NCBI RefSeq assembly: GCF_004769235.1 | Contig: NZ_RQFG01000018.1 | Coordinates: 334,701 to 398,700, forward strand | Reading direction: 5' to 3' | Length of the DNA stretch: 64,000 nt | Origin: Leptospira kanakyensis | GTDB taxonomy: Bacteria; Spirochaetota; Leptospiria; Leptospirales; Leptospiraceae | Made by a program: the position numbers and the translations under genes | Shown here: positions 35,004 to 46,049 of the stretch, one piece after another | Layout of the letters: every line of letters starts with the position of its first letter | How positions within the stretch are numbered: the stretch's first letter is position 1 | Notes under the pieces: model-generated | What the model saw: only the letters and a program-made list of their open reading frames with translations | The model's database searches: none | What the model was told of the DNA's origin: nothing

Positions 35004-35689
35004 GAGCAGTATTCATAAGATTTATCGATTGTGAAGGTCCGGGAATTTTAGAACCCTTACTTCGTGATGCAGGTTATAGGATTAGTTATCAAAATGCTTA
35101 TGATAGACGAATTCATTTGATGCCTGAAATTCATTTGAATTTTGATTTGATTGTAATGTTAGGTGGCCCTCAGTCGGTTGCAGATCCTGGAGAACAAGAG
35201 TTTTTTAAGCCGTATTATGATATCGTAAACAATGTAGTAGCATTGCCTAATAAAAAACTCATTGGGATTTGTTTGGGTTCACAGATCATTGCAAGGGCGT
35301 TAGGTGCAAATGTTCGCCCCGGAACCAAAGGCCCAGAAACAGGTTTTTCGGACTTACAAATTTTAAAACAAGATCATCCTATTTTTAAAGGAATTGATAA
35401 AGAATCAATTTTAGCATTCCATCTTCATGAAGATATCTTTGACATTCCTGTAGGTGCAGAACATTTACTTGCTAGTGAATTCTATGCAAACCAAATGTTT
35501 GCTTATAAAAACAAGATTTTTGCTTTTCAAACTCATTTAGAACCAACTTTGGAAATGTTAAATGTTTGGCAGTCGGTTCATAAAGAGTTTATCGCAAAAG
35601 GGACTGGCGATTTTTCAGAGATTGCTAACAAACAAAAGGTAATGGCGGAAACGGCCACTACTGTATTTCGAAATATTATAAATTTATAA
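35000..35689 (+). CDS. Class I glutamine amidotransferase
   Basis: A 229-residue class I GATase. The nucleophile Cys lies in the strand-turn-helix [14 protein letters not shown] and the catalytic His-Glu pair in FQTHLEPT, so ammonia release from glutamine is possible. The N-terminal strand is [17 protein letters not shown], like the GMP-synthase-related group. No synthetase domain is fused. The partner that uses the ammonia is unknown. It overlaps the thioredoxin-like gene by 4 bp and is followed 10 bp later by secA, so co-transcription with secA is possible. Confidence 0.86.
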   Translation: MRAVFIRFIDCEGPGILEPLLRDAGYRISYQNAYDRRIHLMPEIHLNFDLIVMLGGPQSVADPGEQEFFKPYYDIVNNVVALPNKKLIGICLGSQIIARALGANVRPGTKGPETGFSDLQILKQDHPIFKGIDKESILAFHLHEDIFDIPVGAEHLLASEFYANQMFAYKNKIFAFQTHLEPTLEMLNVWQSVHKEFIAKGTGDFSEIANKQKVMAETATTVFRNIINL

Positions 35690-35699
35690 CGGACTCGGT

Positions 35700-38456
35700 A
35701 TGTTTCAAAAAATATTAACCATTTTATTCGGAAGTAAGTATGAAAGGGATTTAAAAAGATTAAATCCAATTGTAGACGCTATCAATTCTTTTGAGCCGAC
35801 AATCAAAGCTATGGATGACGAAACGTTGTCCGCTCAAACCAAAAAGTTTAAAGAAAGATTGGCTGCGGGTGAAACTTTAGATGATATTTTGCCTGAAGCA
35901 TTTGCAACAGTTCGTGAAGTGGCATATCGGACTTTGGGTATGCGTCATTTCGATGTGCAGATGATGGGAGGAATTTCCTTACATTGGGGTAATATTTCTG
36001 AAATGAAAACGGGTGAAGGTAAAACCTTAACCTCTACTTTGCCAATCTACTTAAATGCACTTTCTGATGCAGGTGTTCACGTTGTTACAGTAAACGACTA
36101 TTTGGCAAAACGGGATGCGAATTGGATGCGTCCGGTATTTGAATTTTTAAAAGTTTCTGTTGGTGTGATTCAACATGATATGGATCACGAAGAAAGAAAA
36201 GTTGCTTATAATTCCGATATCACTTATGGAACCAATAACGAATTTGGTTTTGATTATCTACGTGATAACATGGTGAGTTATAAAGAACATCGTGTGCAAA
36301 GACAACATAACTTTGCAATTGTGGATGAGGTGGATTCCATTTTGGTGGATGAAGCGAGAACCCCTCTGATCATTTCTGGTCCTGCGGAAGAATCTACAGA
36401 CAAATATTTAAAAGTGAATAAAATTATTCCCAAACTCATTGAAGGGGAAGACTACGAGATTGATGAAAAAGCAAAAAATGTAATTTTATCGGAAGCCGGT
36501 GTTCATCATGTAGAAGAGTTGTTAGGAGTGGAAAACCTTTACCAAGCGGAAAACATAGAACTAGTTCATCACGTACAACAAGCACTCAAAGCTCATAAGA
36601 TATTTTATAGAGACAAAGATTATGTAGTACAAGATGGAGAAGTCATCATTGTTGATGAGTTCACTGGTCGATTGATGAAAGGACGTCGTTATTCTGACGG
36701 GTTACACCAGTCCTTGGAAGCAAAAGAAGGAGTCACCATTGCTCGTGAATCACAGACACTAGCTTCCATCACTTTCCAAAACTATTTCCGTATCTACAAG
36801 AAGTTAGCTGGTATGACAGGAACTGCGGACACGGAAGCAGAAGAATTTAAAAAAATCTATAATTTAGATGTGATTGTGATTCCTTCTAATTTAAAAATCC
36901 AACGCCAAGACAATCCTGATCGTGTTTATAAAACAGAACGCGAGAAGTTTGATGCCGTAGTGAAAGACATCCAAGAAAAGGTATCGAGAAAACAACCGGT
37001 ACTTGTGGGAACGATTTCCATTGAAAAATCAGAAGTGTTGTCTAAACTTTTGACTTCTCATGGAATTGCACACAATGTTTTAAATGCAAAACAACATGAA
37101 AGAGAATCGGAAATTGTAGCCAATGCTGGCCGACCGGGAGCGATTACCATCGCTACGAACATGGCGGGTCGGGGAACAGATATTGTTCTTGGTGGTGCTC
37201 CTAAATACAAAGAAGACTTGGAAAAGTTGGATGAACTTACGGATTCTTTGGGAATCAAAGCAAAGGCTGAAGTAGAAGTAATTTATAGTTTTCGTGAAAA
37301 TTTAATCAAACAGAAGTTTGATGACGCAGAATCAAAAATATCTGAAATCAGAAACGAAAATATCAAAAAAGAATGTAATAAAATTTTGACTGAAGCCAAA
37401 AAATGGAAAGTTGATCATGACTTTGTGATTGGTGCAGGTGGATTACATATCATTGGATCGGAACGACATGAATCACGTCGGATTGATAACCAGCTTCGAG
37501 GTCGATCTGGTCGCCAAGGGGATCCGGGTTCTTCAAGGTTTTATTTATCCTTACAAGATGATTTGATGCGAATTTTTGGATCAGACCGAATTGCTAGAAT
37601 TATGGACACTCTCAAAATGCCGGAAGGCCAAGAGTTAGAACATAATATGGTATCTAATGCTATAGCAAGAGCACAAAAACGTGTAGAAGGCCATAACTTC
37701 GACATCAGAAAACATTTGTTAGAGTATGATGACGTGATGAACCGCCAAAGGATTTACATCTACGGAATTCGAAACGAACTTTTAGACAAAGGAAACATGT
37801 CGCGAACCATTGCGGATTTTTTTGATGAAGTTGTTGAGAATCAAGTAATTGTTTATTGCGAAGGGAATAACGTAGATGCTTGGGAAACCGATTCACTCAA
37901 TGAATGGTTACAAAGTTTAGGAATCACAGAAATCATTGATGGAAAACAATTTAAAAAAGAATCCAATCCACAGCTCAAAGTATTTGAAATTGTATCTAAA
38001 TTAGTAAAAGACCTTTATGAATTTAAAGTATCTTCTATTGGTGAAGAAGTTTGGAGATCGATTGAAAGGAATGTGTTTTTAGACATTTTGGATCATCGTT
38101 GGAAAGAACATCTTTATGCGATGGATCATTTGAAAGAAGGTATTTGGACTGTTGGATACGGTGAAAAGAATCCACTCATTGAATACAAACTCCAAGGATT
38201 TAAGATGTTTGACCAGTTGGTTGAAAGTCTTAAAAATGAAGTGGTATCCTTTCTCTTAAAAATTGAAGTTACGGAATCCGATCGTAATCAAGATGAGTCC
38301 TCACCAAAAGAATACAAAAAAATTGGAGAGGAACAAAGAGCTGAGGTAGATATGTTTGGAAACGAAGTTAAATCTAACAAAACCAAAGCGCAAGTATCAT
38401 CCACAACTAGTTCTGGTGGTGGATCGGAAAGAAAGTCTAGTCGAAGGAAGAAGTAA
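35700..38456 (+). CDS. secA: Preprotein translocase ATPase SecA
   Basis: The motor of the Sec pathway, moving preproteins through SecYEG. The 918-residue protein has Walker A (GEGKTLTS, residues 105-112), the DEVD box ([16 protein letters not shown]), the preprotein cross-linking domain, and the second ATPase half with [10 protein letters not shown] and [20 protein letters not shown]. The length is normal. The C-terminus ([10 protein letters not shown]) lacks the Cys-rich zinc-binding SEC-C motif that binds SecB, which some bacteria also lack. A hairpin (38488-38528) follows. Confidence 0.96.
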   Translation: MFQKILTILFGSKYERDLKRLNPIVDAINSFEPTIKAMDDETLSAQTKKFKERLAAGETLDDILPEAFATVREVAYRTLGMRHFDVQMMGGISLHWGNISEMKTGEGKTLTSTLPIYLNALSDAGVHVVTVNDYLAKRDANWMRPVFEFLKVSVGVIQHDMDHEERKVAYNSDITYGTNNEFGFDYLRDNMVSYKEHRVQRQHNFAIVDEVDSILVDEARTPLIISGPAEESTDKYLKVNKIIPKLIEGEDYEIDEKAKNVILSEAGVHHVEELLGVENLYQAENIELVHHVQQALKAHKIFYRDKDYVVQDGEVIIVDEFTGRLMKGRRYSDGLHQSLEAKEGVTIARESQTLASITFQNYFRIYKKLAGMTGTADTEAEEFKKIYNLDVIVIPSNLKIQRQDNPDRVYKTEREKFDAVVKDIQEKVSRKQPVLVGTISIEKSEVLSKLLTSHGIAHNVLNAKQHERESEIVANAGRPGAITIATNMAGRGTDIVLGGAPKYKEDLEKLDELTDSLGIKAKAEVEVIYSFRENLIKQKFDDAESKISEIRNENIKKECNKILTEAKKWKVDHDFVIGAGGLHIIGSERHESRRIDNQLRGRSGRQGDPGSSRFYLSLQDDLMRIFGSDRIARIMDTLKMPEGQELEHNMVSNAIARAQKRVEGHNFDIRKHLLEYDDVMNRQRIYIYGIRNELLDKGNMSRTIADFFDEVVENQVIVYCEGNNVDAWETDSLNEWLQSLGITEIIDGKQFKKESNPQLKVFEIVSKLVKDLYEFKVSSIGEEVWRSIERNVFLDILDHRWKEHLYAMDHLKEGIWTVGYGEKNPLIEYKLQGFKMFDQLVESLKNEVVSFLLKIEVTESDRNQDESSPKEYKKIGEEQRAEVDMFGNEVKSNKTKAQVSSTTSSGGGSERKSSRRKK

Positions 38457-38487
38457 ACGAATTTATACTTCTTTTTAGAAAACTAAA

Positions 38488-38528
38488 CCAACTCTTATTG
38501 GAGTATTTTCGCCTTAAGTAAGAGTTGG
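38488..38528 (+). terminator. Hairpin after secA
   Basis: Perfect 10-bp stem CCAACTCTTA/TAAGAGTTGG (38488-38497 with 38519-38528) with a 21-nt loop and no clear T-run. A second perfect 8-bp hairpin, ATTAGAAG/CTTCTAAT, is at 38566-38587. Either could end secA or the convergent lipoprotein transcript. Confidence 0.5.
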
Positions 38529-38632
38529 ATTTAACAAATTGATTGTGATATTGATTTAAACCTATATTAGAAGTTTTATCTTCTAATCGTTACAATTAAT
38601 TATATTTGTTTTATAGATCGAAGGTTCTTCAA

Positions 38633-39490
38633 TCATTCAACAGACTTTGCAACCACCCCATCAATATCAGGGCCATTGTTATAAGAATGTGGATATACAT
38701 ATCCTGCGCTCGTATTTGGATTAGTGACTGCCGATGCGGAAATCATTTTGATAAATTTGAATCCATTGGTTTGGATATAGGAACGAGCTGTTGAGTCGCA
38801 ATTAGCACCGGGCCCACCAACGATTAAGTCATCAAGATTGAATCCATCACCACCACCTAACAAAAATCCACTTCCAGTGGAAGTAAACAATTCATTTAAG
38901 GTCAATGGTTTGGTCGCCATATTGTAAAGAACTGGTCTAAGACCGCCAAATCCAGGCCAAGAAGAAATTTTATTACTATCTGCTACAGATGGATTAAAAC
39001 CACTCAAATCAAAACCGCAATAGTTGGTTCCATCAAAGGAAACTTGAACTACCATTGGATCAAACGCATATCGATCGCTAGTTTCTGAAACTTTAAACGG
39101 ATTTTCATATACTACAAAATCAACTCCAGCGACGTTCTTTACTGTTTTTCCTGCCCATGATAAAATCATGGTTGCGCCAGCTCCTGTTAAATTTAATGCA
39201 TAAACATCTAAAGACCCAGAAAACTCTCCACCACCACAAATGCCGTTGACTGCTTTAGATGAGTCGTTGAATCCACTCACAGTGGAATTGGCAGAGACAA
39301 CTGTAGTTGCAATCGGGATTGTTGTCGGTAGCGTAGTTGGCGGGCATGGACCGACAGAAGAAGAGTTTGTAAGTGGTAGTGCGAGTAATGGTAATAAGAG
39401 ATCATTAGTGTTTTCCTTCTCCGCACATTGCAAAAAAGTCAAAACGATAACGAACAGGAATAGTATTGATTTTGTTTGGAACTGACCCAC
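38633..39490 (-). CDS. LIC_13355-type lipoprotein
   Basis: A 285-residue Leptospira lipoprotein. The GTG at 39490 is chosen because AGGAG lies 7 bp upstream and the signal peptide with lipobox TFLQC begins at once; the longer TTG frame from 39532 would add basic residues from the leader. Marks of the family are GGGEFSGSLDVYALNL, AGVDFVVYENPF and the C-terminal DIDGVVAKSVE. Many Ser/Thr and a GGGDGFNLDDLIVGGPG loop suggest a secreted binding or adhesive role. It lies downstream of the cobalamin riboswitch and the next gene. Its function is unknown. Confidence 0.75.
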   Translation of the reverse strand: MGQFQTKSILFLFVIVLTFLQCAEKENTNDLLLPLLALPLTNSSSVGPCPPTTLPTTIPIATTVVSANSTVSGFNDSSKAVNGICGGGEFSGSLDVYALNLTGAGATMILSWAGKTVKNVAGVDFVVYENPFKVSETSDRYAFDPMVVQVSFDGTNYCGFDLSGFNPSVADSNKISSWPGFGGLRPVLYNMATKPLTLNELFTSTGSGFLLGGGDGFNLDDLIVGGPGANCDSTARSYIQTNGFKFIKMISASAVTNPNTSAGYVYPHSYNNGPDIDGVVAKSVE

Positions 39491-39503
39491 GACTTGTCTC
39501 CTA

Positions 39504-39533
39504 TTTGCCTTTATCCAAATGAATAAAGGCAAA
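39504..39533 (-). promoter_or_regulatory. Intercistronic hairpin between the two lipoprotein genes
   Basis: A perfect 11-bp stem, TTTGCCTTTAT/ATAAAGGCAAA (39504-39514 with 39523-39533), with an 8-nt loop and no T-run on the minus strand. It could act as an mRNA processing or stability element in the operon, lowering expression of the downstream lipoprotein. Confidence 0.5.
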
Positions 39534-39543
39534 ATTTTTGATA

Positions 39544-40125
39544 TTAAAAAGTTTTCGTTAAGAAGTTAAATGCAAATGATCCATTGCAGCCTGCTGCTTT
39601 GGGATTTGTGGTATAAACTGTTCCAGATGCTTTTCTTGAAGCCAAATCTGTTTTTGTTTCAGCTAATGTTGGTTTGCCATTAAATACATCACAAATTAGA
39701 ATTTCATTTGCGTCAGTGATTGTCCAAATGAGTGCAGATATGTTTGCACTGTTTTTTGGTTTGTAATAAAGCACTCGATCCGTATTGCTAAATTCTACGA
39801 TTTCGGCGTTGACTCTGTAAGTTGAAGTTCCGGCACCATTTACATAATCAACATACAAATATCCTGTAGTTGTTCCGAAATTGGATTGGATAGAAACGGT
39901 GTTGGAACCAGGGGTAGTGCAAGTTCCCGCAGAACAACTACCTTGAAAGTATGTTCCTCTGATTTCAATTTGTCCTGCTTCTTTTGCAGATGCTTCTGCC
40001 GTTTTCAATAATCCTAATACTAAATTATTGTCAGCTTCCGATTTATCTACTTTGCCATTGTCTGCACATGCTGTGATAGAAAGTGCAAGTAACATGACGA
40101 GTGTTAGTTTGAGTGAAGTTTTCAT
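39544..40125 (-). CDS. Lipoprotein of unknown function, first gene after the cobalamin riboswitch
   Basis: A 193-residue lipoprotein. The signal peptide ends in the lipobox SITAC, followed by a charged spacer. A beta-rich domain (IEIRGTYFQGSCSAGTCTTPG; YLYVDYVNGAGTSTYRV; ICDVFNGKPTL) with four to six Cys suggests extracellular disulfides. The start at 40125 has TAGGAG 8 bp upstream. It lies downstream of the cobalamin riboswitch, so its expression is probably tied to B12 levels. It could help capture a corrinoid or a related ligand, but nothing in its sequence proves this. Confidence 0.7.
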   Translation of the reverse strand: MKTSLKLTLVMLLALSITACADNGKVDKSEADNNLVLGLLKTAEASAKEAGQIEIRGTYFQGSCSAGTCTTPGSNTVSIQSNFGTTTGYLYVDYVNGAGTSTYRVNAEIVEFSNTDRVLYYKPKNSANISALIWTITDANEILICDVFNGKPTLAETKTDLASRKASGTVYTTNPKAAGCNGSFAFNFLTKTF

Positions 40126-40284
40126 TTAGATTCTCCTAAATCTTGATTTGAATTTAGGGGAACACGGACTGGAAATAGGTTTATCCACGTCAGAAGACGA
40201 GAAATCTTAAAATCTATAGATAGATATGTAAGTAGTGTTTTTTCCATACGGGCGCCCCGAGTTTACCTTCGGGGCCCCTTTACA

Positions 40285-40308
40285 AAATCTGTTGTTGGAA
40301 CAGAAATG
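40285..40308 (-). promoter_or_regulatory. Expression-platform hairpin of the riboswitch
   Basis: On the minus strand, TCTGTT/AACAGA with a CCAAC loop and TTTT following, shortly after the B12 box. A GC-rich hairpin (GGGGCCCCGA/TCGGGGCGCCC, about 40246-40278) lies further on. Either could be the switch's terminator or RBS-blocking element. Confidence 0.5.
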
Positions 40309-40334
40309 TGTAAGTGTGCAAAGTTCCCAATCCA

Positions 40335-40460
40335 CGAGAAAAAATTGCGGGGAAGATCTGGCTTATCATCTAACACAGTTTAAGCTATGTTGTATGCATC
40401 ACAGTTGCGGGTCAGCACAGGAATTTCACCTGTTTCCTCCCTAAAGGTAATGTCACAGTC
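40335..40460 (-). ncRNA. Cobalamin (B12) riboswitch aptamer
   Basis: On the minus strand the aptamer reads through AGGGAGGAAACAGGTGAAAT, CCTGTGCTGACCCGCAACTG and GCCAGATCTTCCCC, which correspond in order to the GGTGAAA...CC core, the CCCGCCACTG element and the B12 box AGCCAGGAGACCTGCC. This order and spacing is diagnostic of cobalamin riboswitches. It points at the lipoprotein gene at 40125, about 200 nt away. Exact ends are approximate. Confidence 0.85.
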
Positions 40461-40488
40461 CCAACCTCATTATTTTTTGTCAATACAT

Positions 40489-41562
40489 TTAGTTTGTCTT
40501 TGTTTTGTCTGATAATGTTTTTAGAAAAGAAACAAGTAGATCAATTTCTGAATTACTGATGGTTCGGTTCAGATTGTAATGATTCATACGACGAACCGCT
40601 TCTTTGATTGTGGAAACACTTCCATCATGAAAGTAGGGAGCTGTCAATGTTACGTTCCTTAGAGGAGGAACTTTAAAGAAAAAATTATCAGCGGAGTTTC
40701 CTGTAAATTCGGATCTTCCGAAATCATTTGCATTATAAGAATGAGCTGTATCTAGTTTTGCAAACTTTGATCCACCTAAAAGATTTTGATCGTGGCAATT
40801 TGTACAACCTACATCTAGAAATATCTTCAGTCCTTCTAATTCATCAGTTTTTAGTGCCAGAACATTTGATTCTAAAAAATCATCGAACCTTGATTTTGAT
40901 ACGAGAGATCTTTCGAAAGCGACAAGTCCTAATCGGATAGAATGGATACTCGGAGCAGGAGAATCTGGAAAAGCATTGGCAAAGAACGAAGTGTAACTGG
41001 AATCATTTTGGATTCGTGTTAGTAATTCTGTTTCAGAAGGTAACGACATTTCTAATGGGTTTACAAATGGATCAATCGCTTGTTCATACAACGTATTCCT
41101 TCTGCCATCCCAAAAAATGATCGGTAAAAAACCAACGTTGAGAATGGTAGGAGTGTTTCGTTTTCCAAGTTGACCGAAGGTTCCTCTTGAGGTGGATTGT
41201 CTGTCCATTCCAACCGCATTACCATCTATAGGATGACAGGTGAGGCAGGACTGAACATGGTTGGATGAAAGTCTATTATCTCTAAAAAGTTTGTTACCTA
41301 AGTTGATCAATGCTATGGAATCTGTTTCGGAACCAGGCACTGAACTTGGTAAAATGCCAATTTTTTCCCTCGCACTCCTTTGTAAATCTGAGGCATAAGA
41401 GTAGTTTGTGACTAAAGATAAAGTGATCCAATTCTCTAATTGAGAATTGTTTTTGTTTGTTGTATCAAGGAAATTACAGCTAGCTAATGTTAAGTGAATT
41501 AAAAATAAATTGATAATATTTGAATTGAATTCTGAACAAAATGTTATGAAAGATGAGAACAT
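40489..41562 (-). CDS. Lipoprotein di-haem cytochrome-c peroxidase
   Basis: A 357-residue di-haem protein of the CcpA/MauG family with the two CxxCH motifs (SCLTCH and GCTNCH), the Trp/His-rich spacer SKLWTHNY-type region replaced by QSTSRGTFGQLGKRNTPTI, and GWDGRRNTLYEQAIDPFVNP. The N-terminus has a short signal and lipobox LTLASC, so it is anchored on the periplasmic side. It would reduce H2O2 or oxidise another substrate. The ATG at 41562 is one choice; an ATG at 41595 would lengthen the signal. The gene lies upstream of the cobalamin riboswitch on the same strand. Confidence 0.85.
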   Translation of the reverse strand: MFSSFITFCSEFNSNIINLFLIHLTLASCNFLDTTNKNNSQLENWITLSLVTNYSYASDLQRSAREKIGILPSSVPGSETDSIALINLGNKLFRDNRLSSNHVQSCLTCHPIDGNAVGMDRQSTSRGTFGQLGKRNTPTILNVGFLPIIFWDGRRNTLYEQAIDPFVNPLEMSLPSETELLTRIQNDSSYTSFFANAFPDSPAPSIHSIRLGLVAFERSLVSKSRFDDFLESNVLALKTDELEGLKIFLDVGCTNCHDQNLLGGSKFAKLDTAHSYNANDFGRSEFTGNSADNFFFKVPPLRNVTLTAPYFHDGSVSTIKEAVRRMNHYNLNRTISNSEIDLLVSFLKTLSDKTKTN

Positions 41563-41684
41563 AGGAACCAAACAGGGAATGAAGGCCCGTTCCATCAATT
41601 CAAATTTTGGATTTGATTTTAAGATCCCAAAAAAAAATCTAAAAATTGAGAGTCCTTATTTTGAACTTCTGATAGAAAAAATCG

Positions 41685-43727
41685 TTAATTAGTGTGGAAT
41701 GAATTCGTTACCATGGCAATGGTTCCCGCTATTTCTCCAATTTTCTGACTTACTTGGTTTAGATCTTCGGAGTTGTTTGCAAGTTCTTGTGCATTTCCTG
41801 AAAGGGTATTGATTGTATTTACCATATCTTCAGACGCTTTTTTTTGTTCTCTACTGGAGAATTCAATGGTTTCCGCCATTTCTTGTAATCCGTTTAACTC
41901 AGTGGTGACATTGAGTAGACTATTTGTCTGTGTAGTCATTTCATCTTTCAAATCATCGACACTAACTTGCATTCTTTTTGATTGTTCTACTATTTCACTA
42001 AGTGCATTCACAGTTTCTGAAACATGATTTGCTCCAATGTTGACCACTGAATTACTTTTATCAATCAGTCTCTTGATATTTTTTACTGAAGACTGTGTTC
42101 TATCAGCTAATTTAGAAATTTCTTCTGCTACTACTGCGAAACCCATCCCAGCATCTCCAGCACGTGCAGCTTCGATACTTGCATTTAATGCGAGTAAGTT
42201 GGTTCTTTCTGATATTTCTGTAATTAAATCAACTATTCCTGTAATTTCTTTGGTAACAGAGTGAATTTCTGTCATTGCTTGGTTTGTATTCTGAACAGAA
42301 AGATTTCCTAAATTGGCCAAATTTGTAGAGTTGATGGATTGGTCAGTTAATTGTAAAAGAGCTTTTTCGATTTTAGATATAGATCCTTCGATGGTTTTCA
42401 TCTCTTCTGTAATTTTAATAATATTTTTTGTTTCGTTTGTAATGAATTGAAACATTATTTCGAATGAAGTTGTAAGTTCTTCCAGAGAGGCAGCAGACTC
42501 TTCTGAAATTGATGCCAAAGATGATGCATTGTCAGAAACGGAGATTGCATCTTCTTTTAGTTTGAACGACACTTTTTCCGAATCACTGACAGAAATTTTC
42601 AATTGATTCATAATATGATTGAGATTATTCAAAAACAAATTAATCGAATTTGTGATTTTTCCTATTTCATTAGCTCCAAAATTGGGAAGAGTTTTTGTTA
42701 GGTCAGCTTCTCCGCTGGAAAGTTCATTGACTTTGGACAAAACAGTCACTAAAGGATGATTGATACTTCGGAAAATAAAAATTACAAATATACTGGATAT
42801 CAATAAGGAAATAACAACGAGACCTATATTGACATTTCTTTGAAAAGATAGGATTTGAATTCGATCGTTCACCAGTTTTTCAAGAATTACAATGGCGTTA
42901 TCTTGAATTGTACCAATATTTTTTGATCCTTTTTCTAAAATTAAAAAAAGTTCTTCGGAGTTGTTAGGTTTTGAATTTGATTGTATAAATGTTTTTTTAA
43001 GTTCTAATAAAAAATGATCACAGGATATTTTTGCTTCTTGTGATATTTTCTTTAATTCTTCAACATAAGGTGATTCATCTTCAATAGATTTTTTATGAGA
43101 TTTTTGTATTTCTTTACATGTAGACTCTATAAAATTGATAGAGATTAGCGCTTTGGTATAATTTACACTTGAATACTGATTCGTCTTTTTAGTTGAATCT
43201 AAATATTCATCACGAATGATCTCGTTAAGCACACCAATGTTTTTTAGAATTTCCGGGACTCGAAAGAAAGTAATTTCCATTTGGTAATAAGAGTTTACTT
43301 CTGGATCTAAGATGAGGTTAGAGAAGTCACCAACCTTTAAAGCTAATTCTTGTGTATCATTTAGAAAATTTCTAGAGGTGGATTGATCAAAACTATTCAA
43401 CTGAGTGTATTGATTCCAGACTGTAAGTTCTTTTGTATCTAAATCAAGAAGTTCCGTTTTTTCTATTTGTAACTTTGAGGATTGTATAAGAGGTAAAAGA
43501 TCCTTTGTGTTTTCTTGTCCAATTTTGAATCGTTTCAAACCTTCTCTATAAACAAAATAAATAGGTTTGATTGTTTGGATTCCTAAATGTTCTTTTTTTG
43601 CAAATTCGATGGTTCCATTAAGCGAACGTACTAAAATAAGCAGAATGATTAAAAGTGATACAATTAGAGGGATAGGGAGGAGTAAAAGTCGACTTTGTAT
43701 AGAGAATTTAGAAAGAAATTTTGACAT
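41685..43727 (-). CDS. Methyl-accepting chemotaxis protein, copy 1
   Basis: A 680-residue chemoreceptor, probable paralogue of the next gene. It has an N-terminal membrane helix (about residues 15-38), a ~270-residue periplasmic sensor region, a second helix (about 305-325), a HAMP segment ([14 protein letters not shown]) and a long helical signalling part. The hairpin tip is [32 protein letters not shown]; compared with the usual EQTNLLALN and GRGFAVV, the Gln is Arg and the conserved Arg is Met. These sites contact CheA/CheW, so signalling could be altered. A methylation-type EQ pattern is present. Confidence 0.9.
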   Translation of the reverse strand: MSKFLSKFSIQSRLLLLPIPLIVSLLIILLILVRSLNGTIEFAKKEHLGIQTIKPIYFVYREGLKRFKIGQENTKDLLPLIQSSKLQIEKTELLDLDTKELTVWNQYTQLNSFDQSTSRNFLNDTQELALKVGDFSNLILDPEVNSYYQMEITFFRVPEILKNIGVLNEIIRDEYLDSTKKTNQYSSVNYTKALISINFIESTCKEIQKSHKKSIEDESPYVEELKKISQEAKISCDHFLLELKKTFIQSNSKPNNSEELFLILEKGSKNIGTIQDNAIVILEKLVNDRIQILSFQRNVNIGLVVISLLISSIFVIFIFRSINHPLVTVLSKVNELSSGEADLTKTLPNFGANEIGKITNSINLFLNNLNHIMNQLKISVSDSEKVSFKLKEDAISVSDNASSLASISEESAASLEELTTSFEIMFQFITNETKNIIKITEEMKTIEGSISKIEKALLQLTDQSINSTNLANLGNLSVQNTNQAMTEIHSVTKEITGIVDLITEISERTNLLALNASIEAARAGDAGMGFAVVAEEISKLADRTQSSVKNIKRLIDKSNSVVNIGANHVSETVNALSEIVEQSKRMQVSVDDLKDEMTTQTNSLLNVTTELNGLQEMAETIEFSSREQKKASEDMVNTINTLSGNAQELANNSEDLNQVSQKIGEIAGTIAMVTNSFHTN

Positions 43728-43896
43728 AGAATCGTATATCTCACATGGAGTAGATAAAAATAATCTACCTAACCTCTAACGATTATTAGTAGCCAATTAA
43801 TCAATCATTTATTTTTTTATAGGAAGCTAAGGTATAAAAAATAAAAAAGATATTTTATATCTTAGCTTTCGTAAATTCGGCTTACGAATTTTTAAG

Positions 43897-45939
43897 TTAA
43901 TTGGTTCTAAACGAATCAGCGATGTTTGAAATTGAAATTGCTACTTCGCTAATCGTAACACTCACACGATTTAGGTCTTCGGAACTTTGGGCTAATTCTT
44001 GTGCGTTTCCAGAAAGTGTGTTCACGGTGACGACCATATCTTCGGAAGTCCGTTTTTGTTCTTGGCATGAAGATTCAATGGATTCAGCCAATGTTTTTAA
44101 TTCTTTGACTTCATGGGAAACACTGGCGAGGCTAATAGATTGAGACGACATCTCTGTTTTTACTTTTCCAACTCCTAGTTGGATTCTATTGGATTGTCCA
44201 ACAATTTTGCTTAAAGAATTTACCGTTTCGTTTACATGGTTCACTCCGTTACCCACTGCCATGTTACTTTTTTCGATTAGATTCTTTATGTTTTTAACTG
44301 AAATTTGAGTTTTATCTGCTAACTTTGAAATTTCTTCCGCTACAACAGCAAACCCTCTACCCGCATCACCAGCGCGTGCTGCTTCAATACTTGCATTTAA
44401 TGCGAGTAAGTTGGTCTGTTCCGAAATATCTGTAATTAAGTCAACAATTCCAGCGATTTCGCCAGTGACGGAACGAATTTCTACCATTGATGAATCTGTG
44501 CTGCGAATGGACTGATTCCCTAGGTTGGCAAGGTTTGTAGATGCGATTGATTCATCTGAAAGTTGTAATAGTTCTTTTTCAATGCTAATAATGGAATCTT
44601 CAATATTTTTAATTTCTTCTGCGATTTTAAAAATATTTTTGGTCTCATCAGAAATGGATCCAAACATGATTTCAAAGGAAGAAGAAAGTTCTTCTAATGA
44701 GGCTGCAGATTCTTCTGAAGTTGACGCTAATCCGGATGCATTGTCGGAAACAGAAAGTGCATCTTCTTTTAATTGATTGGAAACCTTTTCTACTTCCTTA
44801 ACGGAAAGTTTCAACTGATTCATGATCTGATTTAATTTTTTTAAGAATTCATTGATGGATGTTGTAATTTCACCAATTTCATTGTTTCCAAACTCTGGTA
44901 ATTGTTTTGTTAGATCGGCGTCACCACTGGACAATTCATTGATCTTTAGCAAAACTTTTTTGAGAGGGTTGTTGATACTTTGAAAAATCGTAAGTATTAA
45001 TAATATTGATAGACTTAACGTGACAACGACTATGATGATATTGGTCATTCTTTGTAACTTTTGTTCTGCCAGACGTTCTTGAATTAAATTTTCAAGAATC
45101 AATATGGAAGAACTCTGTATTTCTGCACCGATAGAGGTTCCTTTATGGATTGTTGTAAATAAAGAATCTGCCGATTTTGGTTTTGCGTTTTCTTTCAGAA
45201 ATATACTTTTTAGTTCTTCTATGTATGATTTACATGCGGTATTTGTTTTTGAAATATTAAGTTGTATTTTTTCGGCATGTTTTGGTGCATTTTCTAAACT
45301 TTTTTGATTTGATTTGGCAATATTGGTACAAACAACTTCAATTGCATTGATTGAGATGACAGCCTTAGTAAAACTTGTATCGGAAAAGTTTTTTTGATTT
45401 TGGTTAGAACCTAAATATTCATCCCTAATGACTTCCTTAAGCAGGGCTACATTTTTCCATAGTTCCGGTATTTGGAATAAGATAATTTCCATTTGGTAAT
45501 AAGATTCGAGTTCAGGATCTAAGATGAGATGGGAGTGGTCTCCGATTTTAATTGCTAACTCTTGAGTATCATTTAGAAAGTTTCTGCTTGTTAGTTGGTC
45601 AAAATTATCATATTTTAAATAGGATTTCCATCTTTTGATTTCGATGGTATCTTCAGTTAATACCTCTGAACGAATGATATCAATTGATCCTTTTTCAATC
45701 AAAGGTTTCAATGTATTTGTTTCTTCCTGGCCTATCTTTAATCTTTTTAAACCTTCCTGAAATGTAAGATAAACTGGTTTGATGATTTGGATTCCTTTTA
45801 ACTCTTTGCTAGTAAATTCAATATTTTCGTTTTGTAAACGAACGAATAAAGCAAGTAAGATGAGTAAAAATATAAAGATAGGAAGGGGTAGAAGAAATAA
45901 TCTTAACCGGATAGATAGATTGGAATAAAATTTTGACAT
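43897..45939 (-). CDS. Methyl-accepting chemotaxis protein, copy 2
   Basis: A 680-residue receptor with the same layout and length as the downstream gene, 170 bp away, clearly a tandem duplicate. N-terminal helix, sensor region, second helix, HAMP ([14 protein letters not shown]) and signalling domain are all present. The tip is [32 protein letters not shown], the standard form, unlike copy 1. The sensor regions (residues 60-300) diverge more than the signalling parts, so ligands may differ. It is expected to signal to CheA through CheW. No che genes are nearby. Confidence 0.9.
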   Translation of the reverse strand: MSKFYSNLSIRLRLFLLPLPIFIFLLILLALFVRLQNENIEFTSKELKGIQIIKPVYLTFQEGLKRLKIGQEETNTLKPLIEKGSIDIIRSEVLTEDTIEIKRWKSYLKYDNFDQLTSRNFLNDTQELAIKIGDHSHLILDPELESYYQMEIILFQIPELWKNVALLKEVIRDEYLGSNQNQKNFSDTSFTKAVISINAIEVVCTNIAKSNQKSLENAPKHAEKIQLNISKTNTACKSYIEELKSIFLKENAKPKSADSLFTTIHKGTSIGAEIQSSSILILENLIQERLAEQKLQRMTNIIIVVVTLSLSILLILTIFQSINNPLKKVLLKINELSSGDADLTKQLPEFGNNEIGEITTSINEFLKKLNQIMNQLKLSVKEVEKVSNQLKEDALSVSDNASGLASTSEESAASLEELSSSFEIMFGSISDETKNIFKIAEEIKNIEDSIISIEKELLQLSDESIASTNLANLGNQSIRSTDSSMVEIRSVTGEIAGIVDLITDISEQTNLLALNASIEAARAGDAGRGFAVVAEEISKLADKTQISVKNIKNLIEKSNMAVGNGVNHVNETVNSLSKIVGQSNRIQLGVGKVKTEMSSQSISLASVSHEVKELKTLAESIESSCQEQKRTSEDMVVTVNTLSGNAQELAQSSEDLNRVSVTISEVAISISNIADSFRTN

Positions 45940-46049
45940 AGGAATTCTCCCGTCCTCTGTGATGAGCCGGATTGAATTATGGACTTTTTTTAGAAATTGA
46001 AATTACAAAAAGAGTAAGCTTTGATTTTTTTTAGAATTTTTCAATGGAA

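Noticed and set aside
40235..40444. A 69-codon plus-strand open frame
   Set aside because: It lies within the cobalamin riboswitch on the opposite strand, and the aptamer explains the sequence.
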